Shown here: positions 6,684-6,925 of the stretch, in pieces | Position numbering within the stretch: the first letter of the stretch is position 1 | How the letters are laid out: each line of letters begins with the position of its first letter | DNA from: Candidatus Cloacimonadota bacterium | Lineage (GTDB): Bacteria; Cloacimonadota; Cloacimonadia; Cloacimonadales; TCS61 | DNA length: 6,925 bases | NCBI GenBank assembly: GCA_023133395.1 | Contig: JAGLWO010000292.1 | Coordinates: 1 to 6,925 of the forward strand | Reading direction: 5' to 3' | Notes under the pieces: model-generated | Database searches by the model: none | What the model saw: only the letters and a program-made list of their open reading frames with translations | What the model was told of the DNA's origin: nothing | Made by a program: the position numbers and the translations under genes

Positions 6684-6871
6684 ATGAAAATACGAAAAAC
6701 TAAAATAACAAAAAAATATTTGATACATACTGCAGGTTCGGTGCTACTAAAAACAGGTAATACAAAAATTATTTGCACTGCTTCTATTGAGGAAGGATTC
6801 CAATGTTTCTGAAAGAAGCAAAAAAGGGAATAAAACAACTCATTAAATTACAGAGAAAGCAATACGAGTAA
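6684..6871 (+). pseudogene. rph: RNase PH (rph) remnant, 5'-truncated, frameshifted and 3'-deleted
   Basis: The frame from 6684 encodes KIRKTKITKKYLIHTAGSVL and continues GNTKIICTASIEE. This follows the RNase PH N-terminus (LRPVKI...Y...GSVLI..GNTKVICTASVEE). It ends at a TGA at 6810-6812. A one-base deletion near 6794-6799 explains the break: in the next frame, PMFLKEAKKG (6800-6829) matches the conserved VPPFLKGxGKG that should follow directly. After about 6829 the resemblance is lost, and that frame stops at 6869-6871. The expected MRxDGR start is also missing, with a stop at 6663-6665 upstream in frame. An intact RNase PH is about 240 aa and trims tRNA 3' ends; this fragment covers about 50 residues and cannot be functional. 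Its presence marks degraded DNA at the right edge of the cassette. Confidence 0.75.
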
Positions 6872-6907
6872 AACCAACTTTTCCTTGACATTTGCGTGTA
6901 TTCTAAA

Positions 6908-6920
6908 GAGAAAGTTTCTC
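6908..6920. repeat. Short palindrome GAGAAA-G-TTTCTC
   Basis: Two 6-bp arms are separated by a single base, so this is a dyad suited to a protein-binding site rather than a hairpin. It lies in non-coding sequence (6872-6925) after the rph remnant. A TTGACA at 6885-6890 precedes it, but no good -10 box follows at 16-18 bp. It may belong to the control region of a gene beyond the window. Nothing else was recognised in 6872-6925. Confidence 0.3.
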
Positions 6921-6925
6921 ACTTA

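Noticed and set aside
6885..6913. TTGACA at 6885-6890 as a promoter for a downstream gene
   Set aside because: No acceptable -10 box lies at 16-18 bp; TATTCT at 6899-6904 is only 8 bp away. The window ends too soon to judge.

Overview
The window is an AT-rich bacterial chromosomal segment. Five genes all read on the + strand, followed by the degraded remnant of a sixth. The left end is the 3' part of dprA, a housekeeping/competence gene, at about 43% GC (hand count of positions 301-540). Everything between the dprA stop and the right-hand remnant is much poorer in GC: about 32% in the methyltransferase core (2041-2400), about 24% in its specificity region (3241-3960) and about 22% in the next gene (4681-4920). 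I read this as an acquired defence cassette beside a conserved chromosomal gene. The host cannot be named safely. The AT-rich coding, the weak Shine-Dalgarno signals and the style of the DprA and methylase sequences would suit a member of the FCB assemblage (for example a Cloacimonadota- or Bacteroidota-like lineage), but that is a guess.

Layout. (1) Positions 3-1049: dprA, cut by the window edge. (2) Positions 1041-1078: a 16-bp hairpin overlapping the dprA stop, ending 13 nt before the next start codon. (3) Positions 1092-4589: a 1165-aa single-chain Type IIG (Eco57I-like) restriction-modification protein with an N-terminal PD-(D/E)XK-like domain, an N6-adenine methyltransferase core and a C-terminal specificity region. 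(4) Positions 4594-5328: a 244-aa protein with a second, different PD-(D/E)XK-like signature. (5) Positions 5341-5883: a 180-aa Panacea/SocA-like (DUF4065) putative antitoxin. (6) Positions 5867-6655: a 262-aa protein, overlapping the antitoxin gene by 17 bp, whose sequence pattern suggests a large divergent MazF/PemK-type toxin. (7) Positions 6684-6871: a truncated, frameshifted remnant of rph (RNase PH). The last ~50 bases hold only a short palindrome.

How the parts may work together. Genes 3 to 6 are separated by 4 bp, 12 bp and a 17-bp overlap, so they very probably form one transcription unit. The first gene should recognise and methylate a DNA sequence. Its own nuclease motif has Ala where the catalytic Glu is expected, so the small nuclease-like protein next door may supply or supplement cleavage. 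The last two genes look like a toxin-antitoxin pair that could act as a second layer (abortive infection) or as an addiction module for the cassette. The combination of Type IIG enzyme, small nuclease-like protein, Panacea antitoxin and MazF-like partner is the most likely undescribed system here. It is inferred from sequence patterns and gene order, not from database searches.
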